Below are positions 1 through 7,070 of a stretch of DNA of 42,557 nt, in pieces. Below the pieces are notes generated by a model that worked only from the letters and a program-made list of their open reading frames with translations, was not told the DNA's origin and searched no databases. Position 1 is the first letter of the stretch. Each line of letters opens with the position of its first letter. The translations under genes were made by a program, and so were the position numbers. The DNA is taken from positions 1 to 42,557 of the IMG/VR virus record IMGVR_UViG_3300046028_007999. One strand, given 5' to 3'. This DNA is from a virus.

Positions 1-189
1 CAAACTGGTTTGTGGATGGATCTCAATCATGTAACTTATTCAACTAGAGTACATGGTGCTTGGAATATATACTCGTTTGAACCATTTTTTCAGAGATATG
101 GATCATTGGTCAAACTACTCTCATCTAATCAACAATCTACAAAATACTCAACTGACACCAAGTCTAACAACACTTTAAACACAATCTAA
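1..189 (+). CDS. C-terminal fragment of an unrecognised phage protein
   Basis: Frame 1 is open from the left edge for 62 codons and stops with TAA at 187-189. The peptide is rich in aromatic residues (GAWNIYSFEPFFQRYG) and ends in a polar Ser/Thr/Asn tail. I do not recognise the family. Its position beside a baseplate hub gene makes a tail or baseplate protein plausible, but that is inference. It converges on the minus-strand gp26-like gene across about 500 bases of hairpin-rich sequence. The start lies outside the window. Codon use looks like the other phage genes, so it is more likely a real gene end than a chance frame. Confidence 0.55.
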   Translation, partial: QTGLWMDLNHVTYSTRVHGAWNIYSFEPFFQRYGSLVKLLSSNQQSTKYSTDTKSNNTLNTI

Positions 190-640
190 ACTACACTAAA
201 CAGAGCAAGGCACATGAAACATCATGTAGCCCACAGGTCAAACAATTACCTGTCTAATCTAACTAGAAACGTTACAGACAATCCGACCACTGTCTGTGGA
301 GTAAGACCAAAGCGCGGACAATACTAAGCGCAACTAGTCTCTAAACGTAACCATCCTCTCGGAAGGAATTTTACTGCGTCAACAGATCAATGACAAATAG
401 TTATGGGTTTTATCGGTGCTTCGGCGAACGTTCTTCCCCCAGAGAAAATATCTGGTTTAATAGAAGAAAAAGAGGGGGGTGATTGTACTTTATTCAGTGA
501 GTTTAAACGTTTTTACTTATATGCATATCTAAGTAATGGGTTGTATCGCTACGCTCAACAACCCGTATTGTGTCACATCGCTCGTTATCACTCGCTTTTA
601 GTGACACAAAACATCTTTTCACATATATAATCTCAAGATA
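190..640. other. Non-coding, hairpin-rich convergent intergenic region
   Basis: No convincing gene is seen here. A 75-codon frame at 403-630 has no ribosome binding site, overlaps two inverted repeats and looks like nothing I know. Perfect stems are present: ACAGACA/TGTCTGT (274-280 with 291-297), GGGTTGT/ACAACCC (538-544 with 558-564) and TTGTGTCAC/GTGACACAA (568-576 with 601-609). A further stem, AGATGAAC/GTTCATCT, lies at 673-691. No tRNA cloverleaf could be assembled. The region probably holds the 3' ends of two converging transcripts, though a structured RNA cannot be excluded. Confidence 0.5.
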
Positions 641-673
641 TAAAAATGCCAGTGTACCGATAGGTCACTGGCA
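641..673 (-). terminator. Intrinsic terminator for the gp26-like transcript
   Basis: Read on the minus strand, the 8-bp stem TGCCAGTG/CACTGGCA (647-654 with 666-673) with a small inner stem is followed directly by a run of five T. It lies 26 bases beyond the stop codon at 699-701, where a terminator for this minus-strand unit would be expected. Confidence 0.7.
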
Positions 674-698
674 GATGAACGTAGTTCATCTATTAATA

Positions 699-1750
699 TT
701 AGAAGAAAGGTAATTTGGTTTTCTTAGTAGTCTCCATATGTTCATCAATGATTTTATTAATATTGTCAATTTCTGCATGACTCATGTTCATTATGTCATT
801 GAAATCAATTCCTCCTCTCATAAACCAAGCTAGTTTTTGAGCATTAAACGGAATATTCATTCTTTCTTTTTCCATGTCATCTGTCAGCTTCTTGATCTCA
901 TCCGGATTGAGATGAAGAAGCCTTATTCGAAAAAATCAGTGACGTTCAATACAATTTTTTGTTTGTATTCATGTGCACAGCTAGGACATTTAATATCAAT
1001 AGGATCCAATTCATTTTGTTCACGTAATTGTATACTACGATCTTTAATGGCATTATTTGTATTTTTATCACAATTATTTAAAAACTCAATAATGTAATTT
1101 TTATCTGTTACTACTGATTCTGGTGTAGATATTGATTCAATAGTTGATGCAATAATACTAACAACTAAATCACCTAATCGTTTTAAAGTATTAGTCATAA
1201 CTTGACTTTTTTGTTCATCATCTTGATAATCTTCAAGAGTGGCCAATGTTTTTTGAATATTAAACTGATCTAATCCATTTTGATTTGTTTCTATATATGT
1301 TAGTGGTCTGAATTTTATTACTAAATCTCTAACTTTCATAACAGAATCATAATCAACATTTTTCATATTAGCTAATATTGGCATTAAGTTAATATTGTAT
1401 TCTGTTTCTTCACTACATGACGGACATTGTGATGAAATTGCCAGTGTTCCATCTCCGGCCGCGGCTTTAATAGCAATAATAGTAGCATCCAAATCAATAT
1501 TATTTAATTTCCATGGATCAATAATATTTGGTACGCAACTTTTGATCAAATCAACAACTGCTGCACCGTTGAATAATCCGTCTGGAGTTCTAACGGTCAT
1601 TTCATCTACGGCAGTCATTGGATAAACTGGCAATTCACCGTTTTCTGGAATATTGACAATTCCAGATGAATAAAATTTTCCCATACTAGGAAGTTTGAAA
1701 TAGATACTTGGTCTACGAAAATACTGTTTTAATGGGTTTTGATCTGACAT
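699..1750 (-). CDS. Predicted -1 frameshift fusion: gp26-like plus C-terminal extension
   Basis: At 929-935 the minus strand reads T TTT TTC, just before GAA TAA. Slipping back one base continues through 76 further codons to TAA at 699-701, giving a fusion of about 350 residues. The extension reads on as RIRLLHLNPDEIKKL and ends KKTKLPFF. It has no usable start codon near its beginning: the first ATG is about 20 codons in and lacks a ribosome binding site. That supports expression by frameshifting. In T4, genes 26 and 51 are neighbours, so the extension may be the gp51 equivalent. This is inference, since T4 gp51 is much longer. The arrangement mirrors the G/GT tail assembly chaperones of siphophages. 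Confidence 0.72.
887..935 (-). promoter_or_regulatory. Programmed -1 frameshift signal (slippery site, spacer, stem-loop)
   Basis: Read on the minus strand: slippery T TTT TTC (935-929), a 7-nt spacer holding the zero-frame stop, then a stem-loop from 921 to 887. The stem is GCTTCTT/AAGAAGC (7 bp), one C-C mismatch, then ATCTC/GAGAT (5 bp) around a 9-nt loop. Heptamer type, spacer length and stem size all match known -1 frameshift signals. Confidence 0.78.
923..1750 (-). CDS. 26: gp26-like baseplate hub assembly protein (zero-frame product)
   Basis: A 275-residue protein resembling the T4 baseplate protein family that contains gp26, which acts in building the baseplate hub. It has two CPSC motifs (C109/C112 and C255/C258), likely zinc or disulfide knuckles, in repeated SxCPSC and KCPSC contexts. 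I chose Met at 1750 rather than the longer frame from 1813. It is preceded by AAGGAAA at a good distance, and the extra 21 residues are a hydrophobic stretch that reads like translated leader. A late box on the minus strand (1814-1821) drives it. T4 gp26 is about 208 residues, so this one is longer. The gene ends in a slippery heptamer followed by TAA, and a -1 shift would extend it (separate entry). Confidence 0.8.
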   Translation of the reverse strand: MSDQNPLKQYFRRPSIYFKLPSMGKFYSSGIVNIPENGELPVYPMTAVDEMTVRTPDGLFNGAAVVDLIKSCVPNIIDPWKLNNIDLDATIIAIKAAAGDGTLAISSQCPSCSEETEYNINLMPILANMKNVDYDSVMKVRDLVIKFRPLTYIETNQNGLDQFNIQKTLATLEDYQDDEQKSQVMTNTLKRLGDLVVSIIASTIESISTPESVVTDKNYIIEFLNNCDKNTNNAIKDRSIQLREQNELDPIDIKCPSCAHEYKQKIVLNVTDFFE

Positions 1751-1783
1751 AATTGATTTCCTTGTAAGTGCTAAAAATAATAG

Positions 1784-1791
1784 GCTAAATA
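1784..1791 (+). promoter_or_regulatory. T4-type late promoter box GCTAAATA
   Basis: The box matches the late consensus seen across this window. It lies 38 bases upstream of the ATG at 1830, with predicted transcription start near 1797. It overlaps the opposing late promoter region. Confidence 0.5.
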
Positions 1792-1813
1792 ATAGTAAGT
1801 GGACTGTCTTCAC

Positions 1814-1821
1814 TATTTAGT
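1814..1821 (-). promoter_or_regulatory. T4-type late promoter box ACTAAATA
   Basis: On the minus strand this is ACTAAATA, 63 bases upstream of the gp26-like ATG (1750). Predicted transcription starts near 1808, so the two divergent late transcripts would overlap by roughly 12 bases. Confidence 0.45.
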
Positions 1822-1829
1822 GAGAAAAA

Positions 1830-4616
1830 ATGGCTGATAATAATTTAGGAACTTCGGATGAAATTAATGACCTTAATACAGGTTTCGGAAGTTTTGCGTC
1901 TCAATTATCTTTAGATGAAAAAAATCTGACTATTGCCGATTTGGCCAACAAAAAGTCAATCGAGTCATTAAAAAAACAACAGGCGATAAAAAAAGAAGCA
2001 ATTGAATTGGCCGAATCGACGATTAAGGATATGTATCGTTTAACAGTCGGTCTAACATCTGCTAGTGGTAGTAAAGAGGGTTTTGATAGTATCAATCAAG
2101 CCATCATGCTTTCGGCAAAACTAATTAGTAGTGCAGCTCAACTAATTCCAATACCTTATGTAGGTGATATTATTGGAGGCGTAGTTGAGGGTGCATCCGA
2201 AATAACTAAGTTTATGATTGGTCAATTTTCAAAAGCGTATGGTAATTTTGAAAAGTTGGCTGATACTGGTGTAATATCAACGTTTGAAGATTTAAAAGTA
2301 TCAGCTAACACTTTAGGCTTAACATTTTCTGATACTGATAAAGTATTATCAAAATATAGTAAAGAATTGGCAGTTTTTGGAGGTTCGGCAGGTGAGGGAA
2401 GAAAGCGTCTTCAGGATATAGCATTTGAAACTAAAACGGTAGCAGAATCATTTCAACAAATAGGAATTAGTGCTGCAGATTTTGCTGAAATGCAAATAAA
2501 TTATATCACCAGACAGGAAAAATTATCATTAGGAACAAGAATAACAGATAAAGAACTTACTACTGGGTCTTTACAATATATAGAAAAACTTGATACCTTA
2601 AGTAAGATAACAGGTGTTACTAGAAAAGAACTTCAAGAACAAATGATGGATCAAACCAGAGATGCCAGATACATGGCTGGTATTGCTCCATTGGATGTAA
2701 AAATAAGAGGCAACATAGATATGTTGTTGCCTAGACTTAAAGCTCTTTCTCCGGCTTTTGGAGAAGGTATTCAAGATGCCATTGCCAGTGAAGCAACAGG
2801 AGTTAGTGAAAAAGAACAGGCTTCATTATATGCTCTTAGAGCTGGCGGAATGGATGTAGAGACCGAAATATCAAAATTAAGAGCTGGAGGAGACATAAAT
2901 GCGTTTTATGCAAAAGTTACAGAATCACTTAAGCGTTATGAATCATCTACGAGAGATACAGTTAAATATATAGGCGATGGTAATATTGTTGGGGCATCAT
3001 ATATTGCGGCACAAAATTCTGTGTTTAAATCAGAGGCTGAACTTTTAAAAGATCAAGAAGAACTAAATGAAAAAAGAAAAAAAGATTTAGCAGAAACTGG
3101 TACCACTGATGCAAATTTAGCACGAACTAGAAGATCACTGTACGCAACATCTAGAAATATTGATCAATTATCTACTGGTAGTAAAACGATGACAACAGTA
3201 ATGAATAAAGTTGCTGGTGGAATAGAATATTTAGTTGAGAAATTATATGGTTTAGTTGGTGATAAAGGAATTCCAGCTTTTTTGACAGCAAGAAAAGAAG
3301 AACGTATTGCAATTAATAAAAACTTAAAGTTTCAAGCAGACCTTACTAATGATTTAACAAAACAGGCCAAGTTTGAAAAAGAACTAGAAGAACTTAAGAA
3401 AAACCCTAATTCACCACAAAATAGAAAATTAATTTCTGATAAAGAAAGGGCCTTAAAAAATATTAAAGAACAGATACAGATTGATAGAGAAAACATAAAG
3501 ATACAAGAAGAACTAATAAAAAATGCATCAAAAATAAGAGAGGAAGAAGATCAAAAAGCAGGATTTGGAAAAACAGTTGGTGCACCCCCATCATCTGGAT
3601 CTGCTAATACTGCTGGAACATCATCTGGAACACCTAATGCTGCAGGAACATCAAGCACTCCGACCAGCGGAATGCCGTCTGGATCTCAATCAACTAGTGT
3701 AAGTCAAAATCAACAATTACTATTACAGGCAATGAATGATTTAGGAGTAACTGACACAAATACTCGCGCCGCTATGGCCGCAACCGCTGAAGGAGAATCT
3801 GGATTTAGATTACAATCTGAAATTTCCTATGAAAATACATCAAATGAAAATATTATAAAATCATTTGGTCAAGGATCAGCGTTTGCTAAAATGTCTTATG
3901 ATCAACTTACTAAATTAAAAAAAGATCCAGCGCAATTCTTTGATTTTATATACGGCGGTAGATATGGAAATACTAGTCCAGGAGATGGATATAAATATCG
4001 TGGTCGTGGATTCATAGGAATAACTTTTAAAGATAATTATGCAAAATATGGAAAACTATTAGGAATTGATCTTGTCGGTAATCCTGATCTGGCTAATGAT
4101 CCAAAAATTGCAGCTAAAATTGCCGTTATGATGATGAAAGATGGAATGGCAGCCAATAAAAGAGTATATGGAAACGCTGACACATATACTCAGGTTGCTC
4201 GTAGTATTGGAAATCCAAATAGTATTACTGAAGACAGAAAAAAAGACGCTTACATGAGAAATTTGCAAAGTGGACAATGGGGATCTGATAAAACTGCCGA
4301 TTTATCTTTTATAAAAAATCAACCAGTACAAGAGTCTGTTTCTGCAGGTAACACATTTCCAAAAACAAGAACTGGAGGTATTCTCAGTGGACCAAGTACA
4401 GGATACATGGCTATATTACATGGTGATGAAATAGTCACTCCAGTAAATTCTGGATCGGCCGAGTTACAATTTAACGGTACTAATAATCAATCGTTCTCTA
4501 ATGAAATAATTAATCAATTTTTAATTATGATGACTAAAAAAGTGGATAAAATGATTAGTGTGACTAGAAGTGAAATTTCCGATCAACGTACAATTGCAAT
4601 GATTGGAATAACATAA
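1830..4616 (+). CDS. Tape-measure-like virion protein with GH19-type lysin domain
   Basis: A 928-residue protein. The N-terminal two thirds (about residues 60-600) are helical, with a hydrophobic patch and a charged coiled coil near 490-590. This backbone is clearly paralogous to the next gene (FEKL.D.GV..F.D, F.GSA..GRK, LDT.SKITG). A low-complexity Ser/Gly/Thr linker precedes a GH19 chitinase/endolysin-type domain at about 640-775. It carries the GESGF segment (E656 is the likely catalytic acid), YGNTSPGDG, YRGRGFIGIT and KDNYAKYG. Near the end, GGILSGPSTGY..LHGDE (about 849-868) is a motif common at the C-termini of tape-measure proteins. Inferred role: an internal tail protein that breaks glycan strands at infection. 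ATG 1830 follows GTGAGAAAAA, a weak ribosome site. Confidence 0.7.
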   Translation: MADNNLGTSDEINDLNTGFGSFASQLSLDEKNLTIADLANKKSIESLKKQQAIKKEAIELAESTIKDMYRLTVGLTSASGSKEGFDSINQAIMLSAKLISSAAQLIPIPYVGDIIGGVVEGASEITKFMIGQFSKAYGNFEKLADTGVISTFEDLKVSANTLGLTFSDTDKVLSKYSKELAVFGGSAGEGRKRLQDIAFETKTVAESFQQIGISAADFAEMQINYITRQEKLSLGTRITDKELTTGSLQYIEKLDTLSKITGVTRKELQEQMMDQTRDARYMAGIAPLDVKIRGNIDMLLPRLKALSPAFGEGIQDAIASEATGVSEKEQASLYALRAGGMDVETEISKLRAGGDINAFYAKVTESLKRYESSTRDTVKYIGDGNIVGASYIAAQNSVFKSEAELLKDQEELNEKRKKDLAETGTTDANLARTRRSLYATSRNIDQLSTGSKTMTTVMNKVAGGIEYLVEKLYGLVGDKGIPAFLTARKEERIAINKNLKFQADLTNDLTKQAKFEKELEELKKNPNSPQNRKLISDKERALKNIKEQIQIDRENIKIQEELIKNASKIREEEDQKAGFGKTVGAPPSSGSANTAGTSSGTPNAAGTSSTPTSGMPSGSQSTSVSQNQQLLLQAMNDLGVTDTNTRAAMAATAEGESGFRLQSEISYENTSNENIIKSFGQGSAFAKMSYDQLTKLKKDPAQFFDFIYGGRYGNTSPGDGYKYRGRGFIGITFKDNYAKYGKLLGIDLVGNPDLANDPKIAAKIAVMMMKDGMAANKRVYGNADTYTQVARSIGNPNSITEDRKKDAYMRNLQSGQWGSDKTADLSFIKNQPVQESVSAGNTFPKTRTGGILSGPSTGYMAILHGDEIVTPVNSGSAELQFNGTNNQSFSNEIINQFLIMMTKKVDKMISVTRSEISDQRTIAMIGIT

Positions 4617-4631
4617 AAGTGAATAATTAAC

Positions 4632-7040
4632 ATGTCAAATGAAATAGATGAATTACGAAATCAATTGGAACAAACCACAAAACAACTAAAAAGTTTTGAA
4701 TCTAGTATTGCAAGAACTACTAGAAGTAATAACATATTTGATAATTCGTTAAAAACCAGTGCTGATATTGAAAAAGAACTTAATGAATCTGAGAAGCAAT
4801 TATCCAAGGCTATTTCTGGATCTATTTCTGGTCTAACAGGATTTGCTAAAAGTTTATCTAATAGCTCAGGAAGTTTTGCACCATTGACAAATGCCATGAA
4901 ATTGGGTTTCAAAGTCATAGGCAAAGTTATGGGTGGATTACCTTTTGTTGGTAAAGCACTCAAAGGATTTTCGGAAGGAGTTGGTGAAGTTGCTTCTTTC
5001 ATGGTTGAGAGTTTTGACAAATCATATCAAACTTTCGAAAAATTAAGTGATAGTGGAGTTGTAACTTCTTTTACTGATATGAAACATGCTGCACGTGCCA
5101 TGCAACTTAATTATTCTCAGTCCGAAAATATTTTAACAAAACACAGTAAAAATTTAGCATTATTTGCAGGATCAGCAACAAAAGGTAGAAAAGAATTTGA
5201 AAGAATATCAGTTAGTAGTTATGATGTAAGACGAGATTTTCAAAAACTTGGTATTAGTAGTGAAGAATTTTCTGAGATGCAACTGAGTTATCTTAATCAA
5301 CAGATGCGTACTGGTCGTGGACAAAAGAAAACCATAGATGAAATGATTCAAGGTTCAGTTAACTATATAAAAGAACTGGATACTATTAGTAAGATTACTG
5401 GCGCAAGTAAGAAAGATATACAAACCGCAAGAGAAGCCAGAATGAATGATGCGGCTTGGCGAGCAGGTATGGTTGATGTTCCTGGTAAACTTAAAGACAC
5501 TTATGAAACTTTTCTTGATTTAACAGCCGCTCAATCTGGAAAATTAACAGAAGAAGGAATGAGAGAATATCTGACTACTGGTGATGCAGGCAGAGCAAAA
5601 GCAGCCGAGATGTTGGCTAGTTTTGGAGATCAAGCATCTGCGGTAACGTCAATATTAACAAAATTTAGAAATGGAGAAATGAAAGCTGGTGTCGCTCGTA
5701 ATGAAATTAATAGATTGAGTGGAATTGCTAGAAAAGCGGCGCTTGAAGAAACTAGACGATATGGTGATGCAACTGTTCGTGGAAAGTATTCTATTGAACA
5801 AGCAAATGCTGAAATGCATGCAAATAAAGATACTCAAAAATTGTTGGAGGAACAAAATGCAAAACAAGCTCAGATAATAACAGATAAAGATAGTGAAAAT
5901 GCAAAATTAGCTGATACCAAACAGGCTTTAGAACAGGCAGGAAGAGACATAGAACAAATGTCGACCAGTAGTGAACTTGTAACTGGAATAATGAAACACA
6001 TGGCAACCGGTTTGGAGGTTGTAACTGAAAAATTATATGAAATGGCCGGCGAAGATTTACCTGCTCATTTGGCGGCAAAAAAGACTGAAAGACAGGCAAT
6101 AGAAAAAGAATCTGAGGCAAGAAAAAAATTAAAAGATGCTGAATCTGGTGAAACTGGAAAAAATCGAGGTATAAGAGGATCATTAGTAGATTCTATCACA
6201 ACTAAGCTCGGTGTTATGTCTGGTGATGTGTATCTAGCAAAAAAGAATCTAGAAGAGGCTCAAAAACAATTAGCAATCGCAACTGCTAAAAGAATACAGG
6301 CGGAAAAAGATGCTGGAGTTGGTGTATTTGCACCTTCATCAGTGTCCGGTGGTGAAAATGCCACTCGTGCAAGATTACCTGGAGCTGGCGAAGAACCAAA
6401 ATCAGCAGGTGAAGCGGGAGGAGTAAAATTATCGACTATTAGAAGTAAATCCGGACAAAGTACATCAGTTGCAACTGAATTTGCTAAAAACTTTCAAGGA
6501 TTAATTGATTGGTTTGATGCTTCGGGATATAAGATAAAAAGTTTAGGTGGGTATGCTGATAGAAATATAGCAGGAACTAACACACCCAGTTATCACTCTA
6601 GAGGCGCTGCAATCGATATAAATCCTGCTGAAAATCCAATGGGATCTCAAAGAATAACTGACATGCCAGAGGGAACAAGACAAGCAGCTAAATCAATGGG
6701 ATTAGGATGGGGTCTTGATTGGCCAAATAAATCTGATGCAATGCATTTTAGTGCTGGAAGATATGAACTTGGATCTTTAACTGCAAGAACAGGTGGTATT
6801 TTCAGTGGACCTGAAAGTGGTTATTTGGCAGAATTACACGGAGATGAATCTGTATCAAAGATTGGTGATGGGTCAAGTGTAAGCAAAACATCATTGGGTA
6901 GTGGATCAATGATGACTAATTCATCTAATAAAATTACTGAAATGTTTAATAATTTATTTGAAAAAATGGATACGTTGATAGATTTATCTGATACTAGTAT
7001 GGAAAATCAAAAGAAGTTTTTAGAAGCAAAGCTAAACTAA
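4632..7040 (+). CDS. Tape-measure-like virion protein with M15-type peptidase domain
   Basis: An 802-residue paralog of the preceding gene, 15 bases downstream. The two align along the helical backbone (about residues 60-480 here). The C-terminal cargo differs. About residues 615-715 form a D-Ala-D-Ala carboxypeptidase-like (M15/VanY type) zinc peptidase: H655 and D662 in SYHSRGAAID have the classical H-x6-D spacing, and D702..H705 in SDAMHF supplies the third zinc ligand and the usual acidic residue. It ends with the same GGIFSGPESGY..LHGDE motif. Inferred role: an injected or tail-borne enzyme that cuts peptidoglycan peptides, complementing the glycosidase next door. No strong ribosome site is seen, so it may be coupled to the upstream gene. 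Confidence 0.7.
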   Translation: MSNEIDELRNQLEQTTKQLKSFESSIARTTRSNNIFDNSLKTSADIEKELNESEKQLSKAISGSISGLTGFAKSLSNSSGSFAPLTNAMKLGFKVIGKVMGGLPFVGKALKGFSEGVGEVASFMVESFDKSYQTFEKLSDSGVVTSFTDMKHAARAMQLNYSQSENILTKHSKNLALFAGSATKGRKEFERISVSSYDVRRDFQKLGISSEEFSEMQLSYLNQQMRTGRGQKKTIDEMIQGSVNYIKELDTISKITGASKKDIQTAREARMNDAAWRAGMVDVPGKLKDTYETFLDLTAAQSGKLTEEGMREYLTTGDAGRAKAAEMLASFGDQASAVTSILTKFRNGEMKAGVARNEINRLSGIARKAALEETRRYGDATVRGKYSIEQANAEMHANKDTQKLLEEQNAKQAQIITDKDSENAKLADTKQALEQAGRDIEQMSTSSELVTGIMKHMATGLEVVTEKLYEMAGEDLPAHLAAKKTERQAIEKESEARKKLKDAESGETGKNRGIRGSLVDSITTKLGVMSGDVYLAKKNLEEAQKQLAIATAKRIQAEKDAGVGVFAPSSVSGGENATRARLPGAGEEPKSAGEAGGVKLSTIRSKSGQSTSVATEFAKNFQGLIDWFDASGYKIKSLGGYADRNIAGTNTPSYHSRGAAIDINPAENPMGSQRITDMPEGTRQAAKSMGLGWGLDWPNKSDAMHFSAGRYELGSLTARTGGIFSGPESGYLAELHGDESVSKIGDGSSVSKTSLGSGSMMTNSSNKITEMFNNLFEKMDTLIDLSDTSMENQKKFLEAKLN

Positions 7041-7042
7041 TA

Positions 7043-7050
7043 GATAAATA
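7043..7050 (+). promoter_or_regulatory. T4-type late promoter box GATAAATA
   Basis: GATAAATA sits in the 30-base gap before the portal gene, 20 bases from its ATG, giving a leader of about 15 nt. Confidence 0.7.
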
Positions 7051-7070
7051 CTAGACATTGAAAACGAGAT

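Noticed and set aside
190-400. Possible tRNA in the left gap
   Set aside because: Stems are present, but no anticodon/T-arm arrangement or conserved GTTC loop could be fitted.
403-630. 75-codon plus-strand frame in the convergent gap
   Set aside because: No ribosome site or promoter, it overlaps two inverted repeats, and it has no recognisable protein pattern. It is mentioned only within the intergenic entry.
837-1097. Plus-strand frame opposite the gp26-like gene
   Set aside because: An antisense shadow of a conserved gene, with no ribosome site.
1751-1813. N-terminal extension of the gp26-like protein, possible signal peptide (MKTVHLLLFSLLFLAL)
   Set aside because: The extension is translated AT-rich leader that covers the late promoter region. 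The ATG at 1750 has a good ribosome site and the family start.
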